A stretch of 64,000 nucleotides of DNA, from contig CAZHAK010000001.1 in assembly GCA_964530625.1 (NCBI GenBank), positions 248,001 through 312,000 on the forward strand, written 5' to 3'. This stretch comes from JABWCQ01 sp964530625 (lineage in GTDB: Bacteria > Electryoneota > RPQS01). Each line of letters starts with the position of its first letter. The stretch's first letter is position 1. The notes below the pieces were generated by a model. It made no database searches, had not been told where the DNA came from, and saw only the letters and a list, made by a program, of their open reading frames with translations. Positions 50,844-61,000 of the stretch are shown piece by piece. A program made the position numbers and the translations under genes.

Positions 50844-52062
50844 TCATTTCCCGAATCTTTTGCTCTGCGTCACGCTGCATTTTCGCCGCTGCATTCTCCG
50901 GCGACAGATAACCGCCCAATACGGATTGATAGGATGTGCGCATAGCGTCCCATACTGCGCGCAATTCCGGAACTATCGGCATGGCTCTGCCGACCTCAAA
51001 CTGTGACAGACTCTCGGCAACGTGCGGTCGAGATAGATAACTCGAGTCCGCGCGCACGGCAAGCGAGCTGGGAATGATGCCCGTCGCTTCCACAAACTGC
51101 TGCTGCACGCTGTCGCTCAATAAAAATTTCAACAACCGAACGGCCTCATCAAGTTCTCTGCCTTCGCTATGGACATTGATTGAGTAGCCCAACGGCGAGA
51201 CCATCGGCGCAGGCCACAATCCGGTCGCGGAAACCTTCGGAATCCGCGCAAGTTCGTAATCAATTCCCGCCGCACCATACCCGCTCCACGACCACGGCCC
51301 GTTAATCAGCATCGCCGCGCGGCCCTCTTTGAATAGCGCGTCGGCAGTATTGTAGTCGCAATCAGGCGGCACCATTTTATGCTCGTCGCGTAGCGATCGT
51401 ACAAATCGAAAAGCGTTCGCCGCCGCAGGAGTATTCAGCGTTGGCCGTGCTTCATCGTCCAGCACCCAGCCGCCAAATCCCGAAAGCCACGGAATAAAAA
51501 AGAACGGCTCCGTAAAATTCCAAACCAAACCCCACTGATCAGTAACACCGTCGCCATTCAAGTCTTTCGTTGCTTCCTTGCCCATCACGAGCAATTCGTC
51601 CGTCGTCCGCGGTGGAACAGGCATCAGCTTTTTGTTGTAAACCAGCGTCAAATGATTACCGATTCGATCCGCAACTTGATATGTATTTCCCTTAAACGTA
51701 ACTACAGCACGCTCGTCGAAACACTCGAATTCGCTTGTAGAGAAATATTCGTCAAGCGGACGAACAAACCGCATTGTCGCCAGCGGCCCCACTTGATCAG
51801 ATGGCCCATACACAAGATCAGGGCCAAGCCCGGCCAGGGCAGCAGATTGATAGTTTGAGCGTAACTCTTCAGTCTCTTTATAGATTACTTCGATTGTGAC
51901 GGAATCCAACCGTGCATCATAGTCCTGCACGACACGCACAAGCACGGCCCGATCTTCAGGCTGCATCTGATGCCAAAGTTGAATACGCGTGATGCCGTCG
52001 TTTCGCGCACAACCCAAAACGAACAGCAGACACGATAACAACAGCCATTGCACGTCAGTCAC
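50836..52062 (-). CDS. sugar-binding lipoprotein (MalE-like)
   Basis: The start is set at GTG 52062 (second choice GTG 52053) because a lipobox VLGC follows after a short hydrophobic stretch; the frame to 52377 would add 105 residues without signal character that run opposite to the GH57 end. The 408-residue product has the family 1 binding-protein fold, with LYNKKL-type and GRAAMLINGPWSW segments. Solute-binding lipoproteins like this deliver maltodextrins to MalFG. It overlaps the stop of the GH57 gene by eight bases. Confidence 0.88.
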   Translation of the reverse strand: MTDVQWLLLSCLLFVLGCARNDGITRIQLWHQMQPEDRAVLVRVVQDYDARLDSVTIEVIYKETEELRSNYQSAALAGLGPDLVYGPSDQVGPLATMRFVRPLDEYFSTSEFECFDERAVVTFKGNTYQVADRIGNHLTLVYNKKLMPVPPRTTDELLVMGKEATKDLNGDGVTDQWGLVWNFTEPFFFIPWLSGFGGWVLDDEARPTLNTPAAANAFRFVRSLRDEHKMVPPDCDYNTADALFKEGRAAMLINGPWSWSGYGAAGIDYELARIPKVSATGLWPAPMVSPLGYSINVHSEGRELDEAVRLLKFLLSDSVQQQFVEATGIIPSSLAVRADSSYLSRPHVAESLSQFEVGRAMPIVPELRAVWDAMRTSYQSVLGGYLSPENAAAKMQRDAEQKIREMNE

Positions 52063-54265
52063 GCACTCCAAACACGTCGTGGCGAATGATAACGTCGCCT
52101 TCACCCTCGTCCACCGTGAACGCGCGATTGGCGTGCGAAAATTCTTCAGACGGCGACCACGCGCCCGCTTGGCCTGAGTTGGTGAATTTATATTGCACCT
52201 CTGTGCCGAGCGGCAGCTCAATCTCATAAGTCCAAATGCCGTCACCGGCTTGTTGGTCACCGGCAGCTCCGTCGTCGCGCATGCGCTTTGTATTCGGTTG
52301 CCACTCTCCGAGTTCAGGTTGATTCCCGACAATGTAAATACTCTCAGCAACGTCAATTCCAGTAGCGTCACATTCAAAACGAACGCGCCGCATCTCGCCG
52401 CCCCGCTTCATCACACCCCCAGCTTCCTGCGCGGAGAGTTTGGCCTGACTTAATATCGGCTCAAATGTTGGCGTCTCAATATCAACTCCCGCATCTTCCA
52501 TGTGTTTATAGACGGCGCGCAAATGCGAGAAGAATGCTTCTTCGAACGGACGATCACCTCCGGGCGCACCTTGATCTGCGCCGTACCACCAAAACCAATC
52601 AGACCCTTCAGCGGCATACATAGACTCATAAGCGCGATAAGTAGCCGCGCCCTGCATGCTCTTCTCCATCGGCGCACGTGGATCAGGCTGCGGCAAGCCA
52701 GACTCTTCGAGCGCTTGCCGAGTCTTCAGCAGATACTCCCATGCCTTGTTCTCCTCGGGCTCTCCAATCCAGGTATCAAAATTCGCATTAATCCAAGATC
52801 CCGGCCATAACTCGGTAATCTCAGCAAGCTCTTCTATCGGATGCGCAGGTACGTTTCGCTCGGGATTTCCTCTGAAGTACTCGGTTGGATGAACACAGGT
52901 CACGAGTCCGTCCGCGCGCAAGTCGGTTAACCGCGCGTACAAACCATTCAGAAATCGCTTCGCATCCATGTCAAAGCGATACCACTCCCACGCGTTCTCG
53001 CCGTCAAGAATCACGGTTAGCAATCTGTCATCATCGTCCGCAGCAGGCTCAAATTTCAAAATCTCATTTGCAAAATGCTCCACTGCAGTGCCAGGATCCA
53101 TGTTCTGATAAGTGAAACCGATATGATCAGAGATCGTCGTCTCGCGGAAAACAATAGCAAGATCACCGTCGGGAGTCCTCAACCGATAAGGTTTCGCGAT
53201 GTCAAGACCAGCAGGCTTCGAACGATTCAGAACGTGCATATCTCCGCAAATCCAGCGGACACCATGATGACGAAACACTTCCGCCGCAGCTTGTGAAATC
53301 GATCCCTCGGCTGGCCACATGCCTTGCGGTGGACGGCGAAAGAGCGTCTCGTAGGATACGATACCCTTTACAACTTGTGCCTCTGCATCCTGCGGATAAG
53401 CAAATCGCGTGGGCAAATCGCTCTTGGGCTGACATATCTTGGCAATATCGCTGTCAATCAAAAGCGGCAAAATCGGATGATAGAGCGGCGTCGTAATCAC
53501 ATCAAGTTGTCCGCTCGCAAGCAGTTGCTCGTGCTCAGGAATAACAGCTTGCATGACGCGCACGGCTTCGGCGACGACGCGATTCGCGTCACGCTCAGAA
53601 AATCTACGATTACCGCGAATGAAGAACTGACCCTCGCGCTCCTCGACCAAGTCACTCAGGTCGACGTCAAGCCGGGAAGTGCCACGTAGAAAATCCGGAT
53701 CAAAATGCGCGACAAAAAGCCATGTTTTCACGTCACGCAAGTCCGCTGTAGTCAAGCGTTCGTGCGGCGCATGCTTTAGACTCTCGTATTCAGGAAATCG
53801 CGCGATCTGAACCTCAGATATACCAAAAGCGCTCCACGGATCGCTAACCAATTTCGCGCGCTCCGCGTCGGAAATCTTCTCGGTCGGCATCAGCGCAAGA
53901 TCAATCCAAGGGTCTGTCTTAATACCGCTCGCGAAGTACGCCTCCGTGTCAATCTCCCAAAGCCCGTCCTCGAAATTCCGCCGCAAGTACGGATCCAATC
54001 GCTCCACATAATAATGTTGCAACTGTTGCAGTAGCGAAGAAGTTAAGTTGATCGTAGCATGAACCTCGGGATAGTCCTCGTGCAGCGCGGCCATATCCCA
54101 ATAGTCCTTCGTGGCGTGAGTCCTCACCCACGGTCCCGAAAGCTCGTCCGTCTCCGGATTGACATAGAGCGGCTGATGCTGATGCCAAATGATATTTAGA
54201 TAGAGATCACCTGCGCCGGCGATGGATACGGTGATCAGAATTAGGAGTAAAAAGGTAAATCGCAT
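52055..54265 (-). CDS. exported GH57 alpha-glucan hydrolase
   Basis: The 736-residue product has a signal peptide and the GH57 signature NIIWHQHQPLYVNP at about residue 24. The nucleophile Glu is in GMWPAEGSIS (about 317) and the acid/base Asp in ILDGENAWEWY (about 422). The end is a CBM20-like starch-binding unit (YIVGNQPELGEWQP, VQYKFTNSG). GH57 enzymes cut alpha-1,4 or alpha-1,6 bonds; exact specificity is open. It follows the MalK-like gene by 12 bases. Confidence 0.92.
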   Translation of the reverse strand: MRFTFLLLILITVSIAGAGDLYLNIIWHQHQPLYVNPETDELSGPWVRTHATKDYWDMAALHEDYPEVHATINLTSSLLQQLQHYYVERLDPYLRRNFEDGLWEIDTEAYFASGIKTDPWIDLALMPTEKISDAERAKLVSDPWSAFGISEVQIARFPEYESLKHAPHERLTTADLRDVKTWLFVAHFDPDFLRGTSRLDVDLSDLVEEREGQFFIRGNRRFSERDANRVVAEAVRVMQAVIPEHEQLLASGQLDVITTPLYHPILPLLIDSDIAKICQPKSDLPTRFAYPQDAEAQVVKGIVSYETLFRRPPQGMWPAEGSISQAAAEVFRHHGVRWICGDMHVLNRSKPAGLDIAKPYRLRTPDGDLAIVFRETTISDHIGFTYQNMDPGTAVEHFANEILKFEPAADDDDRLLTVILDGENAWEWYRFDMDAKRFLNGLYARLTDLRADGLVTCVHPTEYFRGNPERNVPAHPIEELAEITELWPGSWINANFDTWIGEPEENKAWEYLLKTRQALEESGLPQPDPRAPMEKSMQGAATYRAYESMYAAEGSDWFWWYGADQGAPGGDRPFEEAFFSHLRAVYKHMEDAGVDIETPTFEPILSQAKLSAQEAGGVMKRGGEMRRVRFECDATGIDVAESIYIVGNQPELGEWQPNTKRMRDDGAAGDQQAGDGIWTYEIELPLGTEVQYKFTNSGQAGAWSPSEEFSHANRAFTVDEGEGDVIIRHDVFGVRD

Positions 54266-54277
54266 AACACTTAAGTA

Positions 54278-55351
54278 TTAGTCGCGAGCCAAAGACAGCT
54301 CGCTCACCGCGTCGAAATAATGCACCGTCAGAGGGTCGAAAAACACGGGCAATCTTGAATCAGGCTTGACCTCCGTCCGCGGATCGCACCGCACAATCAG
54401 TTCCTGCTCGTCGACATTGCCGTAAACTAGAAGTTCATTGCCAATCGGTTCAACAACGTCAACATTCAAATCAAATCCAACCTTGCCGTTGCCGCTCGTC
54501 CCTACGTTGATATGCTCCGGCCGCAAGCCCAACGTAAGCGTGCTTGCGCCGCTCACCTTAAGCGAAGACGGCAACGCAAATTTAAGTCTGCCCGAATGGA
54601 ATGTGCCGCCGTCACACGCGCCCGAAATGAAATTCATTGCTGGTGATCCAATAAACCCGGCAACGAACTTGTTCGCGGGCCTGCGATAGACATTCAGCGG
54701 TGAATCAATCTGTTGAATCACACCATCTTTCATGACGACAATGCGTTCGCCCAGCGTCATCGCCTCAATCTGATCATGCGTCACATAAACCATCGCCGTC
54801 TTAAGCCGCTTATGCAAACGGGAGATCTCAGTTCTCGTATGCGCGCGCAATTTCGCGTCAAGATTTGAAAGCGGCTCATCAAACAAAAACGCAGACGGAT
54901 GCCGCACCACGGCACGTCCCAAGGCGACGCGCTGCCGTTGACCGCCGGAAAGCTCCTTAGGTTTGCGATGCAATAAATCACCCAGCTCAAAAAACGAGGC
55001 GGCCTCCTTAACCCGTTGCTCAATCTCCGCAATCGGCGCCTTTCGCATCTTCAATCCGAATGCCATGTTGTCATACACGGACAAGTGCGGATAGAGTGCA
55101 TAGTTTTGAAACACCATCGCGATGTCCCGGTCACGCGGATGAACGCTGGTGATGTTCTTGCCGCCAATCCAAATCTCGCCTGACGTAGGAACCTCAAGTC
55201 CCGCAATCGAGCGCAAAATCGTTGACTTCCCGCATCCGGACGGCCCGACCAAAACAACGAACTCATCTTCGCGCACGGTGAAACTGATGTTGCGAAGAAC
55301 TTTTACGTCGCCAAATTGTTTGTTCAGATTACGCAGTTCAATACTTGCCAT
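54278..55351 (-). CDS. MalK/UgpC-type ABC ATPase
   Basis: The 357-residue protein has Walker A GPSGCGKST (about 36-44), signature LSGGQRQRVALGRA, Walker B AFLFDEPLSNLD, and the H-loop THDQIEAMTLG. The C-terminal TOBE part with LGLRPEHI is typical of the sugar-importer ATPases that can serve several systems. It powers the MalFG-like permeases encoded downstream. It sits between two exported enzymes in the operon. Confidence 0.95.
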   Translation of the reverse strand: MASIELRNLNKQFGDVKVLRNISFTVREDEFVVLVGPSGCGKSTILRSIAGLEVPTSGEIWIGGKNITSVHPRDRDIAMVFQNYALYPHLSVYDNMAFGLKMRKAPIAEIEQRVKEAASFFELGDLLHRKPKELSGGQRQRVALGRAVVRHPSAFLFDEPLSNLDAKLRAHTRTEISRLHKRLKTAMVYVTHDQIEAMTLGERIVVMKDGVIQQIDSPLNVYRRPANKFVAGFIGSPAMNFISGACDGGTFHSGRLKFALPSSLKVSGASTLTLGLRPEHINVGTSGNGKVGFDLNVDVVEPIGNELLVYGNVDEQELIVRCDPRTEVKPDSRLPVFFDPLTVHYFDAVSELSLARD

Positions 55352-55379
55352 GAATACTACTTTGCAAGGAAGTCAAATG

Positions 55380-58088
55380 TTATTGGCCAAGTGTGCTCAG
55401 CCGGTCGTAAATATTTGAACCATTGGAAAGATTACCGCCGCCGCTCCAGCGCTCGGCAACCGCGTTAACCGCACGAAACTCGCCGATACCAGCGCCGCCA
55501 TGATCATCCTGCGCACCGCACAGCACCGTCCAATCCCATTCACCGGATTTCTTTGGAAAGAGTAATTTGGGCAAACAGAACGAAATCGTTTTTGAGCCAA
55601 CGTCACCGAACTGATCATTCATCGTGCGCGGAATAAACTCACCGACGATTTGTCCAGCACCGTCCTCAATCCTCAATCCTCCGCCTACATATATGATACG
55701 GTCAAACGGCGTGTCAAGCGACAAATTCGAATTCGCACCGACGTCCGTGCGCGTAGCGTCGCTCGTGTGCAGACAAATCGCGACATATGTCAACTGAAAT
55801 CCGTACACAGGATGCCAACCCGGCTGCCATAAATTGTCAAATTTGAGTTGAAAGTAATAGCTGTCTTTTGCGTCGCGCACTTCAAACTGCCTAAGATCGA
55901 GAATCCCGTCACGGAAATTCTCATCCGTCGGATAAAGATATGCGCCGTCGCCGACGTCATCGCCCTCCGGATCATTCACGCGATTCATCAATAGCGAAAG
56001 CTCGATGTCGCAATGTATGTCCTGACCCGTTAGCACAACCCATTCCGGATCCTTCAAACTCGCGAAGTCAAGCTTCTTGATCGGTGGCGCAAACGATAAG
56101 TCCTGCGGCCCCTTGTCATACGGCCAGCCGGTCAGCGTATGCTGCGAAGTCGGCTTGCCGTCCACAAGCATATAGCCGTTCGACTTAGAATAAACCACTC
56201 GCAATGAATCCGTTGTGTTGATTTCACCGGTGATTCCGCGTGCGATGTCAAAAAACTTTACAGGCAGCGGACGCATCGGAGCTTGCTCTGCATTCAGCTC
56301 AATCACGGTCGAGTCCTTGAACTGCTGCATCGCCACTCGAATCTTAGTTCCGCCGCAGTTTACCGTGGTCGAAACGTTTCCCCACGACTCGGGAATCCGC
56401 GGCGCGAACAGCCAAAACGGATCAACACGGCCATACACGACCGGACGGATGCCAAGAAAATCCTGATACGTCGCGCGCAGAAACTCCGCGAGACTCCACG
56501 CCTGCGTAGGCGTGCCTGACCAATTTATATAATCATTCTCCGGTCGCTTCACCGCGTCGAAGAGCTCCGGAAGCGATCCCACCATGCCTCGCTCGCGCAT
56601 GTGCCACGATTCGTACTCCATCACCTTCAGAGCCAAGTCGCCGCGCCCTTCACGAATCAAGAGCGATTTCGCAGGCCCCGAGTTCCAAACCCATACGATG
56701 CCCTGATGATACGCGTTGTCCTTCGGATAGTGCCAATCCTGATGAAACGGATGAAAACACGTATCTTCAGGACTCAAGCTCAGCACACCGTGCTGATAGA
56801 ACAATTCGCTCGCGATTTTCTTAGTGACGGTCGCGGAAAGCTGCGGCGGCACCAGCGGCGTATAGGGCGCGGTGAAGGCAAACATCTGATTGGGCCGCAT
56901 CGTTGTATCCGGCGTGCCGTCCGCCATCAGTCGATCATAGAAATGATCCTGCGACGGCGCAAGATACTCAGCCAAAAAATTCCTGCGATTCTTCTCGGCG
57001 GTCTCTTTCCATTTTGGATTCGGCTTGCGCGTCATTCGAGTCGCGTTGTCAAGCGCCGAATAGTGCAGCGCCTGAATTTCAATCGCGCGATTTCCGCGCG
57101 GTGTGTGCGGCCCGTCGGGACCGACCGCGTCCATCCACGTATCCGCGTCGCCGTGCGTCAAAAATCCGAAGCTGTCGCTCTTCGCCACCGCCGCATCGAG
57201 CGCAATCCGCATTGCGCCGCTGTCCGACAGCAGCGTATCCCAAAGCGCATAGTCTCCCGAGTAGATGCCGTATTCATACACTTCGCGCATCCACCACGGC
57301 GTCCCATCGGCTGTATTATAGACAATCTCTTCACCGGGCCTGACGCGATTTGGAATTCTCCCGTACGTCGGACTATTCGGATCGCGGTCAATCCACCCAG
57401 CAAATCTCATCAACAATTTCTTCGCCGCGTCATAGTGTCCCGTCACCAATAAACCCGGCAGCGAAATAAACGTATCGCGTCCCCAGCCTTCATTGAACCA
57501 CGGGATTCCAGCGTAGAGGAGGGAATCGTTTTCAGCGAGAAGATTTAGAAGCTGCGCATTCGTCCATTGAATAGCGGCGTTCAGACTCGCGCTTGAACTT
57601 TGCAGCGCTTCCGCAGATAAGGGCTCTACAAATGGCTCATCAGCCCGCTTGAACCACGTTGAATCAGCGTATAACCAAACGTCAGATGAAGCGGAGTAGA
57701 AAACCGTGTTGTGAGCCGGCAGTAACCACAAAGCGAGGTTCTCTCCATCTTTCCAGACCCAACGGATGGAGTTGGGCCAGACTTCACATTCTGCGTCAGA
57801 GAATTTCCTGATCCAATCATAATTGCCAGTGTCTCTTCCGCCACGAATATGAAGTGACTTCGTGGGATATGGCCGATTCTCACTTACTACCCGTTCTCGA
57901 TTCACCCACAACCCCATCCACCCCTGATCCCAATCATCACCGGTAGATCCATATAGATATGTACCGTTTCCATTGGCAATCAAGAACGGACGGTTTTCTC
58001 CAGCCTTAACTTCAAACGGGATCCATTGCGCAAATGAGCACTGCGCAAGCAGAAAAACCGCTAACCCAACCCAGAGTTTTTTGATCAC
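55380..58088 (-). CDS. exported amylo-alpha-1,6-glucosidase-like debranching enzyme
   Basis: The 902-residue product uses a GTG start and has a signal peptide (VFLLAQCSFAQ). The (alpha/alpha)6 catalytic part has IPWFNEGWGRDTFISLPGLL (about 196), THGDADTWMDAVG (about 311), and NAYHQGIVWVW, as in glycogen debranching enzymes (GH133 type). The last 200 residues match the C-terminal domain of glucodextranase (DPEGDDVGDGAYLYPTDENF). Debranching outside the cell fits with starch use. It starts two bases after the amylase stop. Confidence 0.9.
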   Translation of the reverse strand: MIKKLWVGLAVFLLAQCSFAQWIPFEVKAGENRPFLIANGNGTYLYGSTGDDWDQGWMGLWVNRERVVSENRPYPTKSLHIRGGRDTGNYDWIRKFSDAECEVWPNSIRWVWKDGENLALWLLPAHNTVFYSASSDVWLYADSTWFKRADEPFVEPLSAEALQSSSASLNAAIQWTNAQLLNLLAENDSLLYAGIPWFNEGWGRDTFISLPGLLVTGHYDAAKKLLMRFAGWIDRDPNSPTYGRIPNRVRPGEEIVYNTADGTPWWMREVYEYGIYSGDYALWDTLLSDSGAMRIALDAAVAKSDSFGFLTHGDADTWMDAVGPDGPHTPRGNRAIEIQALHYSALDNATRMTRKPNPKWKETAEKNRRNFLAEYLAPSQDHFYDRLMADGTPDTTMRPNQMFAFTAPYTPLVPPQLSATVTKKIASELFYQHGVLSLSPEDTCFHPFHQDWHYPKDNAYHQGIVWVWNSGPAKSLLIREGRGDLALKVMEYESWHMRERGMVGSLPELFDAVKRPENDYINWSGTPTQAWSLAEFLRATYQDFLGIRPVVYGRVDPFWLFAPRIPESWGNVSTTVNCGGTKIRVAMQQFKDSTVIELNAEQAPMRPLPVKFFDIARGITGEINTTDSLRVVYSKSNGYMLVDGKPTSQHTLTGWPYDKGPQDLSFAPPIKKLDFASLKDPEWVVLTGQDIHCDIELSLLMNRVNDPEGDDVGDGAYLYPTDENFRDGILDLRQFEVRDAKDSYYFQLKFDNLWQPGWHPVYGFQLTYVAICLHTSDATRTDVGANSNLSLDTPFDRIIYVGGGLRIEDGAGQIVGEFIPRTMNDQFGDVGSKTISFCLPKLLFPKKSGEWDWTVLCGAQDDHGGAGIGEFRAVNAVAERWSGGGNLSNGSNIYDRLSTLGQ

Positions 58089-58090
58089 GG

Positions 58091-61000
58091 CTATTTCATC
58101 AACACAAGTTTCTTAGTACGCGCGACGCCGTCGGCTTGCAGCATCACAAAATAAATACCGCTCGACACGTTCGAGCCATCCCACCTGAATTCGTGAACGC
58201 CCGCCTGCATCATGTCATCGGCTAACCGCGCGGTTTCGCGGCCCAGCACGTCAAACACGCGCAGCTTCACCCGTGATGCCTTCGCCAATTCAAACGGAAT
58301 CGTCACCACCGGATTAAACGGATTCGGATAGGGAGCGAGCAGCTCAGTCGTCCGCGGTATCGCCGGAGTCTCATTCGCATCCACGGAAATCGCCGAGTCC
58401 GAGATCACCCACACGCGTCCGGTGTAGGCGGGTATCATATCAGAGATTGTGGTTAGCTCCGAACCAAGCACCGAGTAGTTTGTTGCGCTTATCAATTCAG
58501 AAACAAAATAGGTCGAGTCCGGATGAATCCCCAGCGGCCCCGCGTCAAGCGTAATTGCGGTCTGCAATGACGTAGAACTGAAGTTGCCGCCGAAAATCAC
58601 CGGATCCATACCCGCTCCCGTTCGCGAGAATGCATAACAGGAAGTAGGCTGATCAGTGGGAATACGAGTGAAGTCACCCGTCCTCATTGCCGGCAACAGC
58701 TTCCGCGCCTGCAGCAAACGATAGTAATGATCACGCATGTTGTGCGGATCGCTACCCCAATTGATTAGGCCGCGCTGCGACGTCTCGCCGAATTCCTGCC
58801 CCGCGTAAATCATCGGGATACCCGGGATGGACAGCAGCAGAGCCGAAACGAGTTTCGTCTGCGCGGGTGTCTTTATCGAAACATAACGCGACTCGTCATG
58901 ATTCTCGATAAACCGGAACGGATTCTTGTATTGCGGCCACGGGAATCCGAAATTCGTGATTAAATTGGTGAGGTTTGCGAAACTCGGCACAGCCGGAAAC
59001 ATGTTCGTAAAAGCGGCCTGTCCCTCGTGATGAAGCGCCCAGTCATAGGTGATGTCGAAGCGGTTGTTCAGTATCGTGAAATCGTTCGCGGAAGCCTCGC
59101 CAAGCAGAAAAATCTCCGGCTTGATCTTTTTCAATTCGCGTCGCCAATCCACCCAGAACTGCGGTGTCCGCTGCATCGGCCCCCACGCCACGTCACAGCG
59201 ATATCCGTCAATATCGAACTCTTCCACCCAATATCTGCACATGTCAATGTAATATCGCGCCGCTTCAGGATTATTGAGATTGATGTTTGGCAGACTCAGC
59301 CAATCGTAATAATAGGTGTAGTTACCTTGCCCGTCACGGTCATACCAATCCCAGTAAAATGAATTGCGCCCGTAGCGAATCGCGTCCTGCATAAACGGAT
59401 GCCCGATACCGGTGTGATTGATGACCATGTCGAGAATGACGCGGATGCCGTATGAGTGCGCAGTCGCAACCAATTCGTGCAAGTCTTCGGCAGTCCCGTA
59501 ATCCTGTTCGACTGTATAGTAGTCCGTTATCTCATAGCCATGATCGGACGGCCCTTCAAAAATCGGCATCATCCAAATCGCGCTGACTCCAAGTCCCGCG
59601 ATGCGCGGAATGTCCGCCGTAATACCGTCCAAATCACCCGAGGCGGAGTGCGAGCGCGGGAAAATTTCATAGACGATCGCATTGTCCACCCACTCGGCGG
59701 TTTCGTCATTCATAAAAGCGCTCTCTCCATTTTCGTTGACCCGCACAAACGTGCGCATCCGGCTCGAATTCTGCTCGGTGTCAGTAACAGTGAGATCAAA
59801 ATAGTATTCACCATGAACACTCGGAATAACAAAACTTGCCTGAACACTGTTCGCGCCGTTCAATGTCACCGGCGCAGGATTATCAGGATCCGCTTCCCAC
59901 AAATAGGTCAGTGCATTTCCTTGCGGATCTGTAGAGGGTGACGCGTCAAGAAATATGGTCGCGTCGCCGATATTCACAACAAGATTCGGATTCGGCGCGT
60001 GGTCCACGAGTAACGGAAAATTCATCTGCGCCGAACGTCCCGTGTCACCGACGACGTCACGCGCATAAAGCGTAAAAAGATTGTCACCTTCAACGAGCGT
60101 CACCGCCAGCGCAAAGCTGTCTGCCGTCATCGTGACGGGACGCGTCGCGCCGTTTTGCAGCATCCAAACGGAACTCAGCGGTGGTCCCGTCGTGATACGT
60201 CCCTTAATAGTGCGTGTAGCGACGCGCGTTGGCGCTCCGCGAGTCAGAATTCGGCACAGCGGTCCCGTATGCAAAACACCGGGCCCGATGTCCTGCGGCA
60301 AGATAGCGGCAACTCCGCGTCCCGGCGCGTCAAGCGTCATGCGGCGCGTAAGCCCGTAGTTTTTGGACATCTTCTCCTCGACGTCCGCCGCCATAAAGAA
60401 AATCGCGTCGTAAATATCCGGATCTTCCAGGCCGTCAATGCCGCCTTGCGCAGAAGTAACTTCTGCAACGTATCCATCTGCCTGACTTCCCGCAACGACG
60501 CTGACACATGTGTATTGCCACGCCATTTGGTAGTTTCCGAGCGCGTTCTCTAAGTCGTGAACGGCGAGAAAACAGTCAAGCGCGTTGCTGGTCGCCTCAA
60601 ACCGAATTGGAGCGCCCTCGGTGCCAATCGCGCCATAGTGAATTCGATTATGAACCGCCGCATTGAAATGCGGACTCGCCGGATTCAATAGCGGAATGAT
60701 GATTCCGGTTGCGCCCAATCCAGCAACTTCGTATTCCGCACTCAGTCCGGGAATCGCCGCGTAAGCGCCCGCTTCCGCAGTGATGGTCACAATCGCCATC
60801 GAGTTCGCGGTCAAATCTGAAAAGAACCGTGGTCGGATTTCAAGTGAATCGCCGTTGGAGTAAGCATAAATACCGAAGTCGCGCAAGTCGACGGATTCAG
60901 TAGTTGAATAGAGGCGGTCACCTCGCGCATCAACGACATTATAGCCGTCGCCGTCGTCGAAACCGTACATCAGATTCCGAGTGGTGGAACGGCCCGCGCT

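Noticed and set aside
52063..52377. 105-residue N-terminal extension of the solute-binding protein
   Set aside because: It lies inside the GH57 gene, has no signal character and would hide the lipoprotein signal that follows the GTG codons at 52062/52053.
56601..57452. 283-codon plus-strand frame opposite the debranching enzyme
   Set aside because: Arg/Ile/His-rich composition, no ribosome site and full overlap with a well-supported catalytic domain; it is a frame shadow.
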